Assembly: GCA_014773175.1 (NCBI GenBank)
Contig: VXCM01001272.1
Coordinates: 180,512-244,511, forward strand
DNA from: Lucifuga dentata
Lineage: Eukaryota; Chordata; Actinopteri; Ophidiiformes; Bythitidae
Direction of reading: 5' to 3'
Length of the DNA stretch: 64,000 bases
Position numbers and translations under genes: made by a program. The notes under the pieces were generated by a model, which saw only the letters and a list, made by a program, of their open reading frames with translations, did no database searches and was not told where the DNA came from. Of the stretch, positions 1-12,500 are shown piece by piece (position 1 is the first letter of the stretch; every line of letters begins with the position of its first letter).

Positions 1-804
1 GTTTATATATAAATGTAAAAAATTTCAATCAATGAGATGTATTAAAAAAATCTTGCACAGAATTTATTTAGTTTGGTGTTATAACAAACGGTTCAACCAG
101 TCAGTCTGGAGTATTATTTAAGACCACAAGTGTGAAAACCTGGCTGTCAGCTCTCTTAAGTTGCACAGGCGTATTATCTTGCAACTGGTTCCCACAAGCG
201 CTTTTTCATCTGGTCTTGTTACCTAGCAACGGTGCAGCTACCACATAAGAAGCATGGTGTTGTGGTTGTAGTTCCTGCATTTTTTTTTTTTTTANGATTT
301 TTTTTTTTTTTACTTTAAGCACAAACTACAGCTACCAAGTCAAAATTTATTTTGCTCTGTAGCTTGTGAGTAAACATGAGATAAATCAACCAAATTACCT
401 GATCTGTGGGATCATTAATCTACAAATATCATGATGTTAAGATCAGCACATGTAGTGGAACAGTGCAGTGGTAGCTCATTGTTAAAGATGAGTCCAGTTT
501 GAAGTGATTCCTTTTGAGGTCGCACAAGAGATGTCAGTGCAGCAATATTGTGAGATCTCAAACATGTCATGTGGGCCTCCTCAATTATTGCTGTATGGGT
601 TAAAAAATAAGACTTTAGTACACTACCTCTCATTTTTTAATAAAAAATATTCCACTTAGTGACATGGTTCTGTTTTGAAGTTGAAGCATTAGTCTAGCAA
701 AACTTTTGTCTTACCTGAATGTGCACGTGAAATAAAATGTAACTTGAAACTGATTTGCTGTGTTGCTACAATCATATACTTGGGTACAAGCCAAAATCAG
801 CACA
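1..804. other. Intergenic, downstream of ATMIN, no gene seen
   Basis: AT-rich sequence with a poly-T run interrupted by a single N at 295. No conserved coding segment or RNA gene is recognisable on either strand. Confidence 0.5.
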
Positions 805-1336
805 CACTACTGCTCAGAAGTTTTGAATCAGTAGCGATTTTTACATAGAATCATCATTGTTGGATATGTATGTATATATAAAATGATGCTACGTCTCTTA
901 GTATTATGCACCTACACAGGTAAAATAATTTGCAACCTGTAAAAAATTAAGACATTTTACAATTTTACAATATCAGAATCATCACGAGTTGTAGATGATT
1001 CCAAATTCATTTAGAGAGCCATATATGGTTCCAGAGATTATTAGGAAATTTTAGATTACTCCCTATTGCTCTAGAAACTGAATGCCTACTAATTGCAAAG
1101 CAGTGATTAAATCTCATGGTGGATATTTCGATGGAAAAATCACTAAAATGTTATCATTTAAAAACTTTTTTTCACCCAAATATTTGAAATGCTAAATAAA
1201 AAATATTAAATTGTATTTTGGTGTTTGTTTCATATAATTTAAAACATGCATTAACTATTTTTTTTATATTATTAACTGTTATTGAATAAAATAGCAAGAC
1301 GAATGAAAAGTGATTCCAAACTTTTGAGCGGTAGTG
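805..1336. mobile_element. Miniature inverted-repeat DNA transposon, ~0.53 kb
   Basis: Left end CACTACTGCTCAGAAGTTTT and the reverse complement of the right end CACTACCGCTCAAAAGTTTG share a consensus CACTACYGCTCARAAGTTT and continue to match through GAATCA. There is no coding content. TA follows the right end. These ends resemble widespread fish Tc1/mariner-type non-autonomous elements (recalled, not searched). Confidence 0.7.
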
Positions 1337-3659
1337 TACCTATACTCTGAAGAATGACTTCAAAGTCAAGAGGTAATCGATAAGACATACTGTTGTTGTA
1401 TATGGTTCTATATTTAGTGAAAACAAAGTATTTTCCAGCAATTTATTAATAGCATCTGCAGTGTAGCATCAGCAATTAAACAAGGCAACCTTTAATTCTA
1501 CACATATAGACATCAGAAATAATCCAGTTTAAGATAACATTTGTGCTTGGGAAAAGTCTGCATGCAGTCTATAGAGAGAAAATGAAGCACTGTAACCGAC
1601 ACTTTACTGTGAAGGTTTCTAAGCAAGAGATCTTCCTTATCTCATTAAACCATCAGGGACAGCTACTGTATATCATTTAAATTCAAGATCCAACAACTAG
1701 AAGTAGCAATCTCAATAAAACCAATGTTTCTCATAAATGACAACCACAATTAGTGTTGCTTTATAATACAGGACACTCGTGTTGAAATGTTTGGATACAG
1801 TGAAAAATTGGAGCCCATTTGTCTTGGCACGGTGTTGTACATTTATATACAAAACAATAACTACTATCTGCCCCTAAAATAGTGAGATGTGAATGCTATG
1901 TACCATGGTTTATTTAACAACATAATGCATAACATTCACGTTTTCATGTGACAGAACATAAATATTTCAGTAGAATTTATGTAGAAATGACTAAGACATT
2001 CCAATATTTCATGCAATCATGATGAAAATGCAAACAGAATGGATTAAAGATGCAAAGTATAAAGACTGAAAGGTGCTGATCATTTTTTGTTAGTGTTGGT
2101 ACATTACCAGAACATTGTGTGGTACGCTTGTTTTATCCTACAGCAGCAAAGACAATTACCAGTAACAATAAAAGTTAATATTGGGTTAAGGCACCAACGT
2201 AACATAATGAATTGTCCATGCCTAAATCTTTAAGTTCCATAAAGAACATAGCCTTCCTGGGGTGCAAATGAGGTAAGTAAGTATAACAGTGCAAAGAAAA
2301 ACACATGCAAAGCCATTAACTATGTGCTTGTACAATAGATTAAAACAAACAAACAAACAAAAACAATACTGTGTCCCATTGTCAAGGGTGGAAACTCAGA
2401 CAATTAAAATGGAGGATATACAGCAGGAGTCAGAATGAGGTAGTGTATGCAAACAATAACTAGCTGGATGGTAGTTAATCCTACTTGTAATCCACTATGT
2501 GTTTCTCAGTCTCATTACAGAATGTCTTTAGCAGTGCTACTGTATGCAGCCAGTTAATAAAAGTCAAAGACAGCCAAGCCCACTAACTGACTCAAAGCGA
2601 CAGCTTAGCTACAGTAGCCCAGACATAAATGGTGATTTATTACACAAGTGTACAACAAACCACATTTTAATCAAAGATGCGCACCTTAAATGACTGATCT
2701 TAACATTTCATTTAAAAGTGTCATATCTCTATGAATAATGGTAGGTTTTAGCTATACTTTTAAATGACTTTGACTCATGTCTTGTTAATTGTTGAAGGCA
2801 TTTTTGAGCTGATTGATTCCCATTGGCTCCAGAACTTCCAAAATACAATTCAGAGTTTGTAACATTGTCACGGACAGACAATACCAATGAGGCAATCAGA
2901 AACGCAAGCTGAGAATGGCTATTTAATGTTTTTGTATTTGTAATGTATTGTACTGTAATGTATTTAAAGGTTTCTGTGCAGTTCAGCTAATAAAGGCTTC
3001 ATGCACATTTATAATACACAACTAAATGCACAATATTGTTCGTTTACAATAGAGTTTTACACATTTTCATGCAGGATATGCACATCTGAATACTGTCATA
3101 CAGGGAGACAATTTTAAAAGCCTTTTCCTTTTCATACCTGCAGCTAAGACCCCTCAACAGATTGAGATGTTTCTTTCACAAGATTGTGTTGAAGGAAGAT
3201 ACACATCTTCCAAACTCACTCTGGTGCACATCTTCCTTAAACACACATCTAACATGACAAGGAGTTAAAGTCATTTTCTAACTGTATATACAAGACCAAA
3301 CAGTGACAACCAGTCACAGTGCTTATACACTAATTTGTAGAAGTAAACAGGCATTTCAGAGAAGATACACAGAACATGTCAACTTATGTGCAAATAAATA
3401 TGTAAACTGACAGCAGTGTCAATAAATCAAGTCCAATGACCTCATAAAGTGCAGCTGAGCTTTCAGGGTACATACGGTATAAACCTGGAAAGGATCTGGG
3501 CACGATGCCCCCAACTGGAATGTTTGGACTCTTGCAGAACTCTTAGTGCCGAGACTGTGGTCCTTTAGTTGGAGGACAACAGATTGATTCCTCCTTCAAG
3601 AAAAGGCAGATACCGGAAACCTCTTTTACAGAGAGTAAGGCAAACTGCTCTGAGAGCAT
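1337..3659. other. ATMIN 3' UTR / downstream region, no gene seen
   Basis: The minus-strand 3' UTR of ATMIN must begin here. Candidate minus-strand poly(A) hexamers are ATTAAA at 2932-2937 and AATAAA at 2636-2641, but I cannot choose between them. No other gene is visible. Confidence 0.4.
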
Positions 3660-5433
3660 TCAGCTGTTGGGTTTTCGGGAGTGCTGAAACAGAGCACAAA
3701 GTTCTTTGCATGTCTGGGTTTCCACAGAGCTGAAATGGGACTCCATGTTCCAGGCTGGGTCTGCTGACAGGAAGTCATCCATGACAGTTTGTGTTTCGTT
3801 GCTAGTCAAAAAGAGGTGTCCAAGGCCTTCTGCCTGGCTGGTCACAGTCTGTGTCTCTGTGCTGCTCAGCAGCCTTCCAGACTCACCCTGTGGACCAGGG
3901 GCCTGAGCAGAGAGGCCCGCAGCAAATGAGGGTATATCTGTTTGTGTTTCTGTATCAGAGGACTCAGTGCTCATAGAAAAGCTAGAATGCTGGAGAATGC
4001 TGCTCAGGGGCATGTGGCTTCCAGTGTTCAACAGGAAGTTGAGGTCAGTCTGAGTCTGAGTGTCAAACATCTCTAGCTCCAGGTCACTGGCATGGGTTCT
4101 ACTTGACCCCTCACTTTGGTCCAGATCATCCAGCAGAAGAAAATCTGTCTGAGTTTGGATATCCAGAGACTCCAGAGGAGTATCACAGAGTCCTCCCAAG
4201 TCACTCTCTTCGGTCTGTGTCTGGATATGCACAGCATTTAGGAATGCTTCAAAATCAAAGTCAGTGCCATTGTGTTGTTCCTGAACAGAACTCAGACCTG
4301 GTCCACAGCCTACAGAGGTCTCAGTGAGCACCTGGTGCTCTGACATACTATCAGATAGAATAGTTTCCAAGTCATTTAACAAGGTCATGGTTTGGGTCTG
4401 GTTGTCTGCCATGTGGCTTGAATTAAGTTCATCTGTCTGCACCCCAAAGCACATACCTCCTGCTGATTTTGAGTCCACATAGAGATCACTTCCTGTAGTA
4501 GTGAGGGGGTCATCTATGGCCAGAGCAGTCTGAGTGGAGACACTGAGGGAGTCACTGCCAAACAGGTCAGAACACATCATAGCGTGGTTCTGAGCCTTTT
4601 CTGATTGCATCATGACACAGCATGTCTGGGTCTGTCTAGTTTTATATGGGGGGACAGATGAAGATGAGTAAGGGATTTGGCTCAAGCACAGGTTGTCTGT
4701 CTGAGCTCCAATAGTGGATGTGGCTTTGGCTCTGCAGGAGAATGTCTGGGTTTCCACACTGACTGGTAGGAGGACTTGGGCACTCACACTAATGTCTGTT
4801 TGAGAGCAAGAAGACACTGAGGACTCCCCAACAGAGCACAAGGTCATCCCCTCACCAACCCCCAGCCCTTTGGACAAGTATGACTTGTCTGTCTGAATGT
4901 TCGTGGATGTGCTCCTTCCTCTCTGTCCTCCTAAACTGATGGCTGGGTCCTCTGAGCCCACAGGTTCCAGATTAACCTGCACCCCTGTGCTGATGGGCCC
5001 CAGACCAGAGCGAGAGGTAGGCATGGTATCCTTAAAACCAAACTTTGCATCCAGTTGGGGTACCACAGCTCCCACACCTTGTGGCAAGACAGGGAGGGTG
5101 CTGAGTGAACCTTGGCTGTCTACTGCCAGAAACAGAGATCTCAGAGCCCCACATTCTGTGGATGGAAGCAGGACGGGCAGGTGGGTCACTTGCATCACAG
5201 GAACACTGACCAAAGCCATGTTGGGCATAGGCAGGAGCAACTTCTGGAGGCTCCTTCTGGGATTGGAGTTCTGATTCATGGAGTCTGGGCAGTGAACAAC
5301 TGCATCAGAAGACAGAGAACTGTCTGAAAGCTCTTTACTGGCATGCGTGATCTGACTAGCTGACTCAGTGGTCTTGACCTTTATAGCACCACTTAACAGT
5401 TTCTCCATCTTGCGCTTCTTCACTGGAGGAATT
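3660..5433 (-). CDS. atmin: ATMIN coding exon 4 (TQT-rich C-terminal exon)
   Basis: Single 1774-base terminal exon. The acceptor TTCCAG|A completes Arg185, followed by a KKRKM basic patch. The rest is low-complexity Ser/Thr-rich sequence with about eleven TQT motifs and several other VQTD or AQTD variants, ending in an ETQTC motif shortly before the stop. The predicted product binds dynein light chain dimers at multiple sites. Confidence 0.96.
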
Positions 5434-8400
5434 CTGGAATGAAGCACAGCAGATGCAGTAAATGCTGTTCAAAGTTCATTGTTGTCATAACTTACTTGAA
5501 AAGTTCTACTTCAAATCTGTTTGGACCATGAAGTACATACCTGTATTCTGTAGGAATCTCATGTCCAGTCCTGTAGATATGTGACAGGAGTGCAGGTCTA
5601 CTAGCATAGGGGCAGCCACATGTACAGTGATAGGTCTTCCCACAGTCCTCTATATGCCTCCTGAGGTCCCACTCTGTGCTGTAGCCATTGTTACACTTAG
5701 AGCACTTGTGTTTCTTCTCTGCGTGACTCTTCATAAAGTGCTAGAATAAAAGACATTAAAAAAAATAATAATAAGGAATACCTACCTTATGGTTGATAAA
5801 AACTAGTTTTTAATTTTGGGTCCTGACCATGTAAGGAAGATGGATGCTTTTTAATTACACTAATAAGGGGACAGGCATATATCAACATTGGCCGTAAACT
5901 TTGTTACCTTCAAATACAACATGTTCTGTTACTGTAATTTACATCATTATTTAAATGAGAAAATTCAAATCAATGTGTTTCTATATTGTAAAGTGATGTT
6001 TTGACACAAACATAGGAAATAACAGGGTGGTTGCTCTGTAATTAGGGTCCCCCTGCAGATACTCTAGAGGATAGGAGATGAAAGCAAAGTGTATACGCAG
6101 TAGGCTGGTTGTGAAACTGTTTAAAATAATAATACATGAATTTTAATTGTTTTTATATCTTTGATGTGAATAGGAGCCAGGATGGCTCACTGTGCTTCTG
6201 TGTCAGATGAGGAAAAAAACAGGTATGGGTTAATAAAAGTGTAGTAGGCTGCTCAATGCAGGTTTTAGATTACATTATAGCTAAAAGACAACATCGTAAA
6301 TGCTATATAGTTTAAATCTGTAGGAGGCATTAGAATACTTTTGGTGCTCAGCAATACATTATAAGCTCTTCTACAGACTTGAGAAGGGAGACTGATTCAT
6401 TTTACACCAATGACTGCATGGCTAGCATTACAATTCATTGGAAGTTAGAGGAAAGACTTACTTGTTTAACCAGGGAAAACTGAGAGAAAGGTCTCAGAGG
6501 CCCCCTAGGACAGCCCTCAATGGGACAGCAGTAAAGCTTTTGAGAGCCCTTCATGTCCTTTCTGACTGTGGGATTGACAACAACATCCTGTGGAAAGGGC
6601 AACAGAGAATGAAACAGAAAGAGCAGGAAGAGAGATTTAAATTTTACATGCTTAGCTCATATGCCCAGAGCAGTTTAAGGTGCATGCACCAGAGAACTCC
6701 ATAAATTACTAGATCTCCAAAAATCCCTGCAACCATATAAAGGTGTGTAGTATCAGGTGTTCAAGACATTTAAGTAGGGGACACTAAATGTAAATTTTTG
6801 TACATTACACATTAACATGGACAAATGCTACAAAGCATTTGTCCAAATTCAGTGCATTACAAAATGCACTGAATTTACCAGTATGCTGCACTGCAGCTCC
6901 ACTTCTGGGTGGCCTTGCTGTTAATAGATTGTTTTAATTTAAATCAGTAATAGCATGACAAATATAAAATGCACTGCTGCTGTTGTCTCTAATAAGACAA
7001 CTTATTAGAGGCAACCAGCAACACCTACACAGGGCTGCATATAGGCTACACGGAGAAAACAGACTAAACCATCAAGTTCCACACAGCCATTAACACTGCA
7101 GCATTTCAGTGGTCAAGGTCACCTCTATATGCTGTAAGACTGGAGGAGCAGAACATCTCAAGCTGATAAACACCTTCCTATTTTCCATACGTTTACAGAG
7201 AATATTCTGTGTTGTCTGGACATAATGCTGAAGCTTGGGTCATGTCAAGATATCACTGGTCATCAGTTTAATGGGCTGTAGCACAAAAGGTGGACTAAGT
7301 CAAGATTCACTGGCCAGAGTCAATGTACAAGCCCTTTAAATGGCCAAAGGATAAGTTATTTCCTTTATTCTGACAGACTGCACCATACAGTGCATAGCAA
7401 AACTCCAACTCTGCTTCTCATTTCTTCCAAGATATATATGGATAGATATGAATAGAAAAGAAAGTGGTTGACACAAGCCAAACCATCTCATAATGGTTGT
7501 AAAATTAGTCTGAGCTGGACTGAGTGATGAATTCAGGTGAACGATATTATGGTCTAAAAGGAAACAAGTTGCCCAGTAAAACTTTAAAAACATGCACAGA
7601 AGCTGACCATCAAATCACACAAAGGCAGTGGAGTTATGGTAATATTAAAGTTTGCCTAATGTAGCCATGATACCCCATATGCCTCAGCCTGCCAGGTTGT
7701 TTATGAATAATGCAAAGGAATGGCACAGACTGAGGAGTTATCACATTTAAGCATGAGTTAGTCATCATGTTGACCAGGATGCCACTGCTGACAGCAGATT
7801 CACACACCTGAAAGTATTCAGATCCCTTCGCTGTTTCCTCATTTTGACAACCATACATGCATACAGCCATTCTTTAAAATGGATTAAATCCTTTTTTCCC
7901 CTCATAATTTTACACACAGTACTCTACATTGGTGAAGCAAAAAAACTTTTAGATTTTTTATTTTCTAAATTAAACATATTTTAAATTAAAAGTAGGTATA
8001 TTTAATAAGTAAATGAGTCTTTGCTATGACAACAGAAATGTAGTTCAGATGCCTTGTGTTTCCATTGATCATCATAATAAAAGGCCTCAATACTTATGTA
8101 AAAGTGATATTTTCTTTCTTTTTGATGTGGAAAATATCTAAAAACCTGTTTTTGTTTTATCACGAGGGAGATCTGTGGAAGTATGAAGAATCTAACCATT
8201 ATGAAATATGGCTGTTATGTATTTTATCAAAAAGAAGAAAAAGTGAAGGGATCTGAACACTGACTAAAGATGAATTGACTATACAATGCCTCTGTGGCAT
8301 TTTGCTCTGTGTTCCTCTGAAGCAATGCTGCTCACTTTTCTCTCTCTACATCTATCATAGACACAATCTGTGATCCAAATATCAACAAAATTGAATCAAT

Positions 8401-9034
8401 AGTTCAAGCTTGGTTTGCTGGATTTTCTAGCTGCGTATCCTCTTAGATACAATGATAAACAGATTTCCATTTTCACAGGTCACACAAATCAAATAACCCC
8501 AATCAGTGGGGCTGTAACTAGATGCGTATAGAAAAATACGTTAAACAAAACATTAATGAAAAAACAAACAAAAAACTCACCAGTATTACCACATGCAACG
8601 CAACGGAGATCTCTAACCTATTTAGCTAGGTAATGAGACTAATATACTATAATGCAAAGCAGCTTCAGCCAAGTTAACTGCTAGCTAAGCACAACGATGT
8701 TAGCAAGTACGAAGTTATGGATGACTTGCGCTTTTTAGCCTCATGGCTAGTCTACGGATGCTACTGAATTAGTTAGCGTTAGTTATTTCGTTGCCTTAGC
8801 TTTTACCTTTACTCTGTGGGACTTGACCAGATGCATGTTTAACGCAGGTGTGTTGGGGAGAATCTTGCCACATCCTTCCACTGTGCAAAGGATGTTCGTC
8901 CTCACTTCTTTAGTCAGCTCCATCACAGTGGGCTTTATAATTATTTCCCGAGACTGCGACAGAGAACCTCCATTACGTTTGGGACAGCCTCCGGTATCTT
9001 TGCTGTTGGACCTGGACGATGCAGAGGCAGCCAT
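3660..9034 (-). CDS. atmin: ATMIN (ASCIZ) zinc-finger transcription factor / ATM interactor, complete, 4 coding exons
   Basis: Nuclear C2H2-type protein that in mammals cooperates with ATM signalling and activates transcription of dynein light chain DYNLL1, whose product binds back to its TQT motifs (known for the family). Coding exons are 9034-8807, 6587-6462, 5740-5541 and 5433-3660, joined in phases 0, 0 and 2, giving 775 aa (human 823, from memory). Visible fingers: C50/C55/H68/H73; C97/C102/H119/H124 (split by an exon boundary); C131/C134/H147/C151; and a C157-H178 finger. Residues 186-193 are followed by a basic KKRK stretch. The last ~330 residues carry about eleven TQT motifs, mostly in ETQT or QTQT context, the recognised DYNLL1-binding array. 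The start at 9034 gives the MAAS opening and precedes finger 1 with no earlier in-frame exon needed. CENPN lies just upstream on the same strand. The identification is secure: finger spacing, TQT array and neighbours all agree. Confidence 0.96.
5541..5740 (-). CDS. atmin: ATMIN coding exon 3
   Basis: Encodes residues 119-184 plus two bases of codon 185. It opens with the H119/H124 pair that closes finger 2 and then holds fingers 3 and 4 (C131/C134/H147/C151 and C157-H178). Acceptor TTATTCTAG; donor ACAG|GTATGT. Confidence 0.93.
5742..6461. other. ATMIN intron 2, nothing else seen
   Basis: AT-rich intron between coding exons 2 and 3; no repeat or RNA gene recognised. Confidence 0.5.
6462..6587 (-). 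CDS. atmin: ATMIN coding exon 2
   Basis: A 126-base exon with no useful open frame of its own, found by reading the minus strand between a TTTCCACAG acceptor and a CAA|GTAAG donor. It encodes residues 77-118, including the two cysteines (C97, C102) of finger 2; the partner histidines lie in the next exon. Phase 0 at both ends, so it drops into the gene without changing frame. Confidence 0.9.
6588..8806. other. ATMIN intron 1
   Basis: 2.2 kb AT-rich intron. Apart from two adjacent perfect hairpins at 6818-6876, no coding or RNA feature is recognised; scattered short open frames have no family resemblance. Confidence 0.5.
6818..6876. repeat. Two abutting perfect hairpins, both with ACAA loops
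   Basis: The first has 12-base arms (818-829 and 834-845 of the 6 kb block) around ACAA. The second has 14-base arms (845-858 and 863-876) around ACAA. No mismatches. The arms differ in sequence, so this is not one hairpin duplicated. Confidence 0.85.
8807..9034 (-). CDS. atmin: ATMIN coding exon 1
   Basis: Encodes residues 1-76, a Ser-rich N-terminus and the first zinc finger (C50, C55, H68, H73). The donor GT is at 8806-8805 and the phase is 0. Open frame continues a little into the intron, so the exon end is set by the donor and by homology (finger 1 ends at SHRVK). Confidence 0.92.
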
Positions 9035-9376
9035 GTTTCTATGTTGACAGTACGGTGAAGTTGGAGCATTCAGCCCACTGCTCTGACTTGAAGGTTCTAT
9101 GTCTTCCTTTCATAAGACCGAGTGACGTCACATCCCGTAAATTCAGATTCCGTTTTACACAAAAAGTTGAAATCTGTATTTACTTGAACCATGAAAATAT
9201 GTTTAGAATTAAACATGTTGCTGGCTACAGCTACGAGAATTTAGAAATAATTCAAAAGCTAGGTGAATGTCAAACGAAAAAGTTAAGAGTTTTTGCAAGA
9301 TAAAATGACTCTTTACAGACACGCAACAACAGGTAAACTACTGATGCTATCACCATAACGAAAAGCAATCACAACT
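9035..9376. other. ATMIN 5' flank between CENPN poly(A) signal and ATMIN start
   Basis: About 340 bases that must contain the ATMIN core promoter and 5' UTR. Contains the CRE at 9123-9130 and a pyrimidine-rich CTTCCTTTC stretch near 9100-9111. No further gene. Confidence 0.5.
9123..9130. promoter_or_regulatory. Perfect palindromic CRE (TGACGTCA) upstream of ATMIN
   Basis: The full 8-base cAMP-response element consensus lies 89 bases upstream of the ATMIN start codon, in the short interval after CENPN. It is the expected site type for CREB/ATF/AP-1 family factors. Function is inferred from motif and position only. Confidence 0.55.
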
Positions 9377-9382
9377 TTTATT
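9377..9382 (-). terminator. Probable CENPN poly(A) signal AATAAA
   Basis: The minus strand reads AATAAA about 197 bases after the CENPN stop codon. It is the only perfect hexamer I found between that stop and the ATMIN start, so CENPN transcripts probably end near 9360. Inference from position; transcript ends would confirm it. Confidence 0.55.
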
Positions 9383-9578
9383 TCTTAGAGTGAGAAAACA
9401 TATCAGGCTTAATTCTTGATTTGGATCTGAACAAATCCACAGACATTTTTGTCAATCCTTCCACAGATAAAGGCAAACTCAAATACTTGGCATTATACAT
9501 ACAATAGTTATTTACTAAGAGCAAACTACAGATGGCGAGCTTGAGAGTCTTCTAAATCACAGTGTCACACATCTGTTC

Positions 9579-12500
9579 CTAGGGATGAAGTGTTTTTGAG
9601 GAAGGTCCAGCACCATTGTCAGTGATCACAAAATAATTTCTTCCTTTAAGAGTGATAGATGAGAGCAGCGGTGTAACAGGGGTGGAAGCAATTCCTGTAA
9701 AATACAAAAGTGCATTAAGTATGATCTAATCTTGTAATCACAAATATTTCACATATTACTGACACATTGGATTTGGTAATAATACTGATGATAAACAATA
9801 GTGGAAGTCTACACTACTTTTTGCCTGGATGTGTGCATGCGCCCTCTTGTGGCCATTTATAGAGCTAACCGTAATGACATGAAATAATGAAAATTTTATT
9901 TGAGGTTTAATTTCTAAAATACAAATGCTTTTTTGACTGTTTTACATCACCTCCACATAATTATTTTTGTTACCTGAGGATGCACATTCTCTGAGCGACT
10001 CCAGGAGGTTGCTACTCGCAAATTTGACAACACCGCTGAAGGAACCCTCCCTTTCTGTCATGCTTTTGTTGGTGTGGTCTTTGAATTTTGTCTCCAGCTG
10101 AGGAAAGGTGAATCCACAAAAAGCTTAGTTTTAGCAGATGAAAATAAACAGTGATCAAACGTTTCTTTCTTTCTTTAACTGATATGACACGATGTGTTGT
10201 GCCTTTGGATTTTTATAAGCAGCTATTTTTTAGTGTTAGTCTTCTTAATAACAAGTATGTCTCAGAGTACCTTATAAACTGCAGTTTGTAGTTCAGGTAG
10301 CATCCCGTTACCGAAAGCCTCACAGGCCACCTGAAGTCTGTTTGCTGCATGTTCAGCTTGTTCTTTCTCTATGTGTGGGTCTATTTAAAAACAACAACAA
10401 CAAAAGAACTTTACCACAAGCAGGCATAAAGGCAATATAAATAAGATAAATGCTGCATTCATATAAGTTAAAGGGGTGAAACTTTGTCAAAGAATTGTTA
10501 AATGAATATGATTATCAGAACATACTTGAGACAATTTGATTCTTTTCTGCAAGAGGGCTGGGATACTTTGTAGGAAATGCCTATTTAAAAAAGACAAAGA
10601 TTATTTGGCAGAATTTAAATGAAAATCCACCCTAAAACAAAATTCACAGTGTGTACACTTCAACAAAAATAACAACAGTTCGGTTTAATGAATTGAAATT
10701 GTAATTACATTGAGGTTGAGGTCAAACCTCAGCTATCTACGAAACACATTTTACCACAAGCTAACTACAAGGTGAAGTTTGAGACCATCCCACAATGATA
10801 TAGAATTAACATGGCAACTGACATATTTCTTATACAGGGGTTCATTTGTGTTAATGTGTTCCATTATCATAGAGAAAATATAAATAAATAAATAACTATT
10901 TCACTCCAAAACAAGAAATGGCAGAGCTCAGTGACAGCCGTTAATAAGGTTCATCCAGCAGCACGATTCATAATCCCTGAGAAAACCAGAAGGAGCCATG
11001 AGCGTATGGTTTGTCTTGTCAGATATTCTGAAGAGGTTGCTCAAATTCGTGAGGGTACAATATACAGTAGTTTTATTGTAATCACAGCAACACACCTGTT
11101 GATACTGCCTCATCAGCAGGTCCCTGAGGGCAGTGAGCTTCCGTCCACTGAGGTTAGCATCTTTGATAGCATGGTATCTAGTGGCCAGGACCAAGGCCTG
11201 CAAAGTACAACACTAAGTTAGAGACACTTGGCCTGCTGGTGCCACTGCTAACAAGGTTAAGGGTTAAATTTCATAAGCTATTTCTTTACTTGGGATAACA
11301 GGGGCTTTTGCTTTGAAGTCAGGCTAGTAACAAAGACATAAGGAGTCTGAAGATAATGAACAACATATGTTGGTTTCAGATGGTTGGGCCGAGAGAAGGT
11401 ATCCCCCCACGCAATCCGAATCCATACAGCTTCATCTGTGTGCTTCTTTATTTTGATAGACACCTTAGATGAAATGTCAAAAGAAGATTTTTAATGAAAG
11501 ATGTTAATCACAGAAAATCCATTAAAATGTAGTCAACATATGCAATTGTGATTCATTATTGGCAGAGACAGGACAATTCATATGAGTGGGAACATGCAGC
11601 TTACATGTCTGAAGAGCTCACTGAGTTGGGATTTAAACTGTTCCTTTAACTGTGTCAACTCTACAGAGTGAACATCATCTGGGAAACAGAGAGAAAAGGA
11701 TAAATGTAATGGTAATGAAAAGATCCAATAATCAATCCTATTGCTTCAAAAAAAAAAAAGTCCTTGATAAGAAACGGGTACATACTGTGAGCGAGTTTTT
11801 TTTTTTTTAATCTATCTTGCTACTTATAAAGTTAAAGTGAAAGAATAAAAAGAAGTTAAACCATGTACTAATCATGGCAAGGTTTTAATTTCAAGACTGC
11901 CGCATTTGATTTAAATTATGACCAAACCTCAATCCAGCTCCTGTAGTGTTTGGTTAGAATTAAAACTAACAGAGTCCTTTGTTGTACATGAATGGACATT
12001 CCTTAAGTTAACCTACCTCTGGGGTCAAAGAGCTGCAGAGCATGCCACATTCCCTGGTTTGGATTTTCAGTGACATCTAATAAAAAAAACAAAACGTGAT
12101 AAAGGCATTATTTGACAGATAGATCAGATAGATGTTAAGAATTGACGTATTCACGTCAAAATAACATCAATAACAGGTAACTTACAGATCATCTCAAGTT
12201 CCGTGATGTGCTTCATTCCCCAGCTGTTTTCCTGTTAAGAAACAAATGAGATTTATGGGGGAATTCGGCCAAAATCCTAATTAAGTAGTTCCTTGTTAAG
12301 ATTTATCAGCCAATTTCAAGTGGCTCAACGTTAAATCTGGTAAGATCTTGTAGTTTAGTAACTAACAAGTAAAAATAAAAGATTACACAGCCCACTTCAG
12401 TAAGATTACTAATAAAAACACGCCGTTAATCGACTCCAAGATGAGTGCTATAATCTCAACCTAAAATCGTACTTTTATTTCAGACAGAACTTACTTCACA

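Noticed and set aside
4897..5274. 125-codon plus-strand open frame
   Set aside because: Antisense shadow of ATMIN exon 4.
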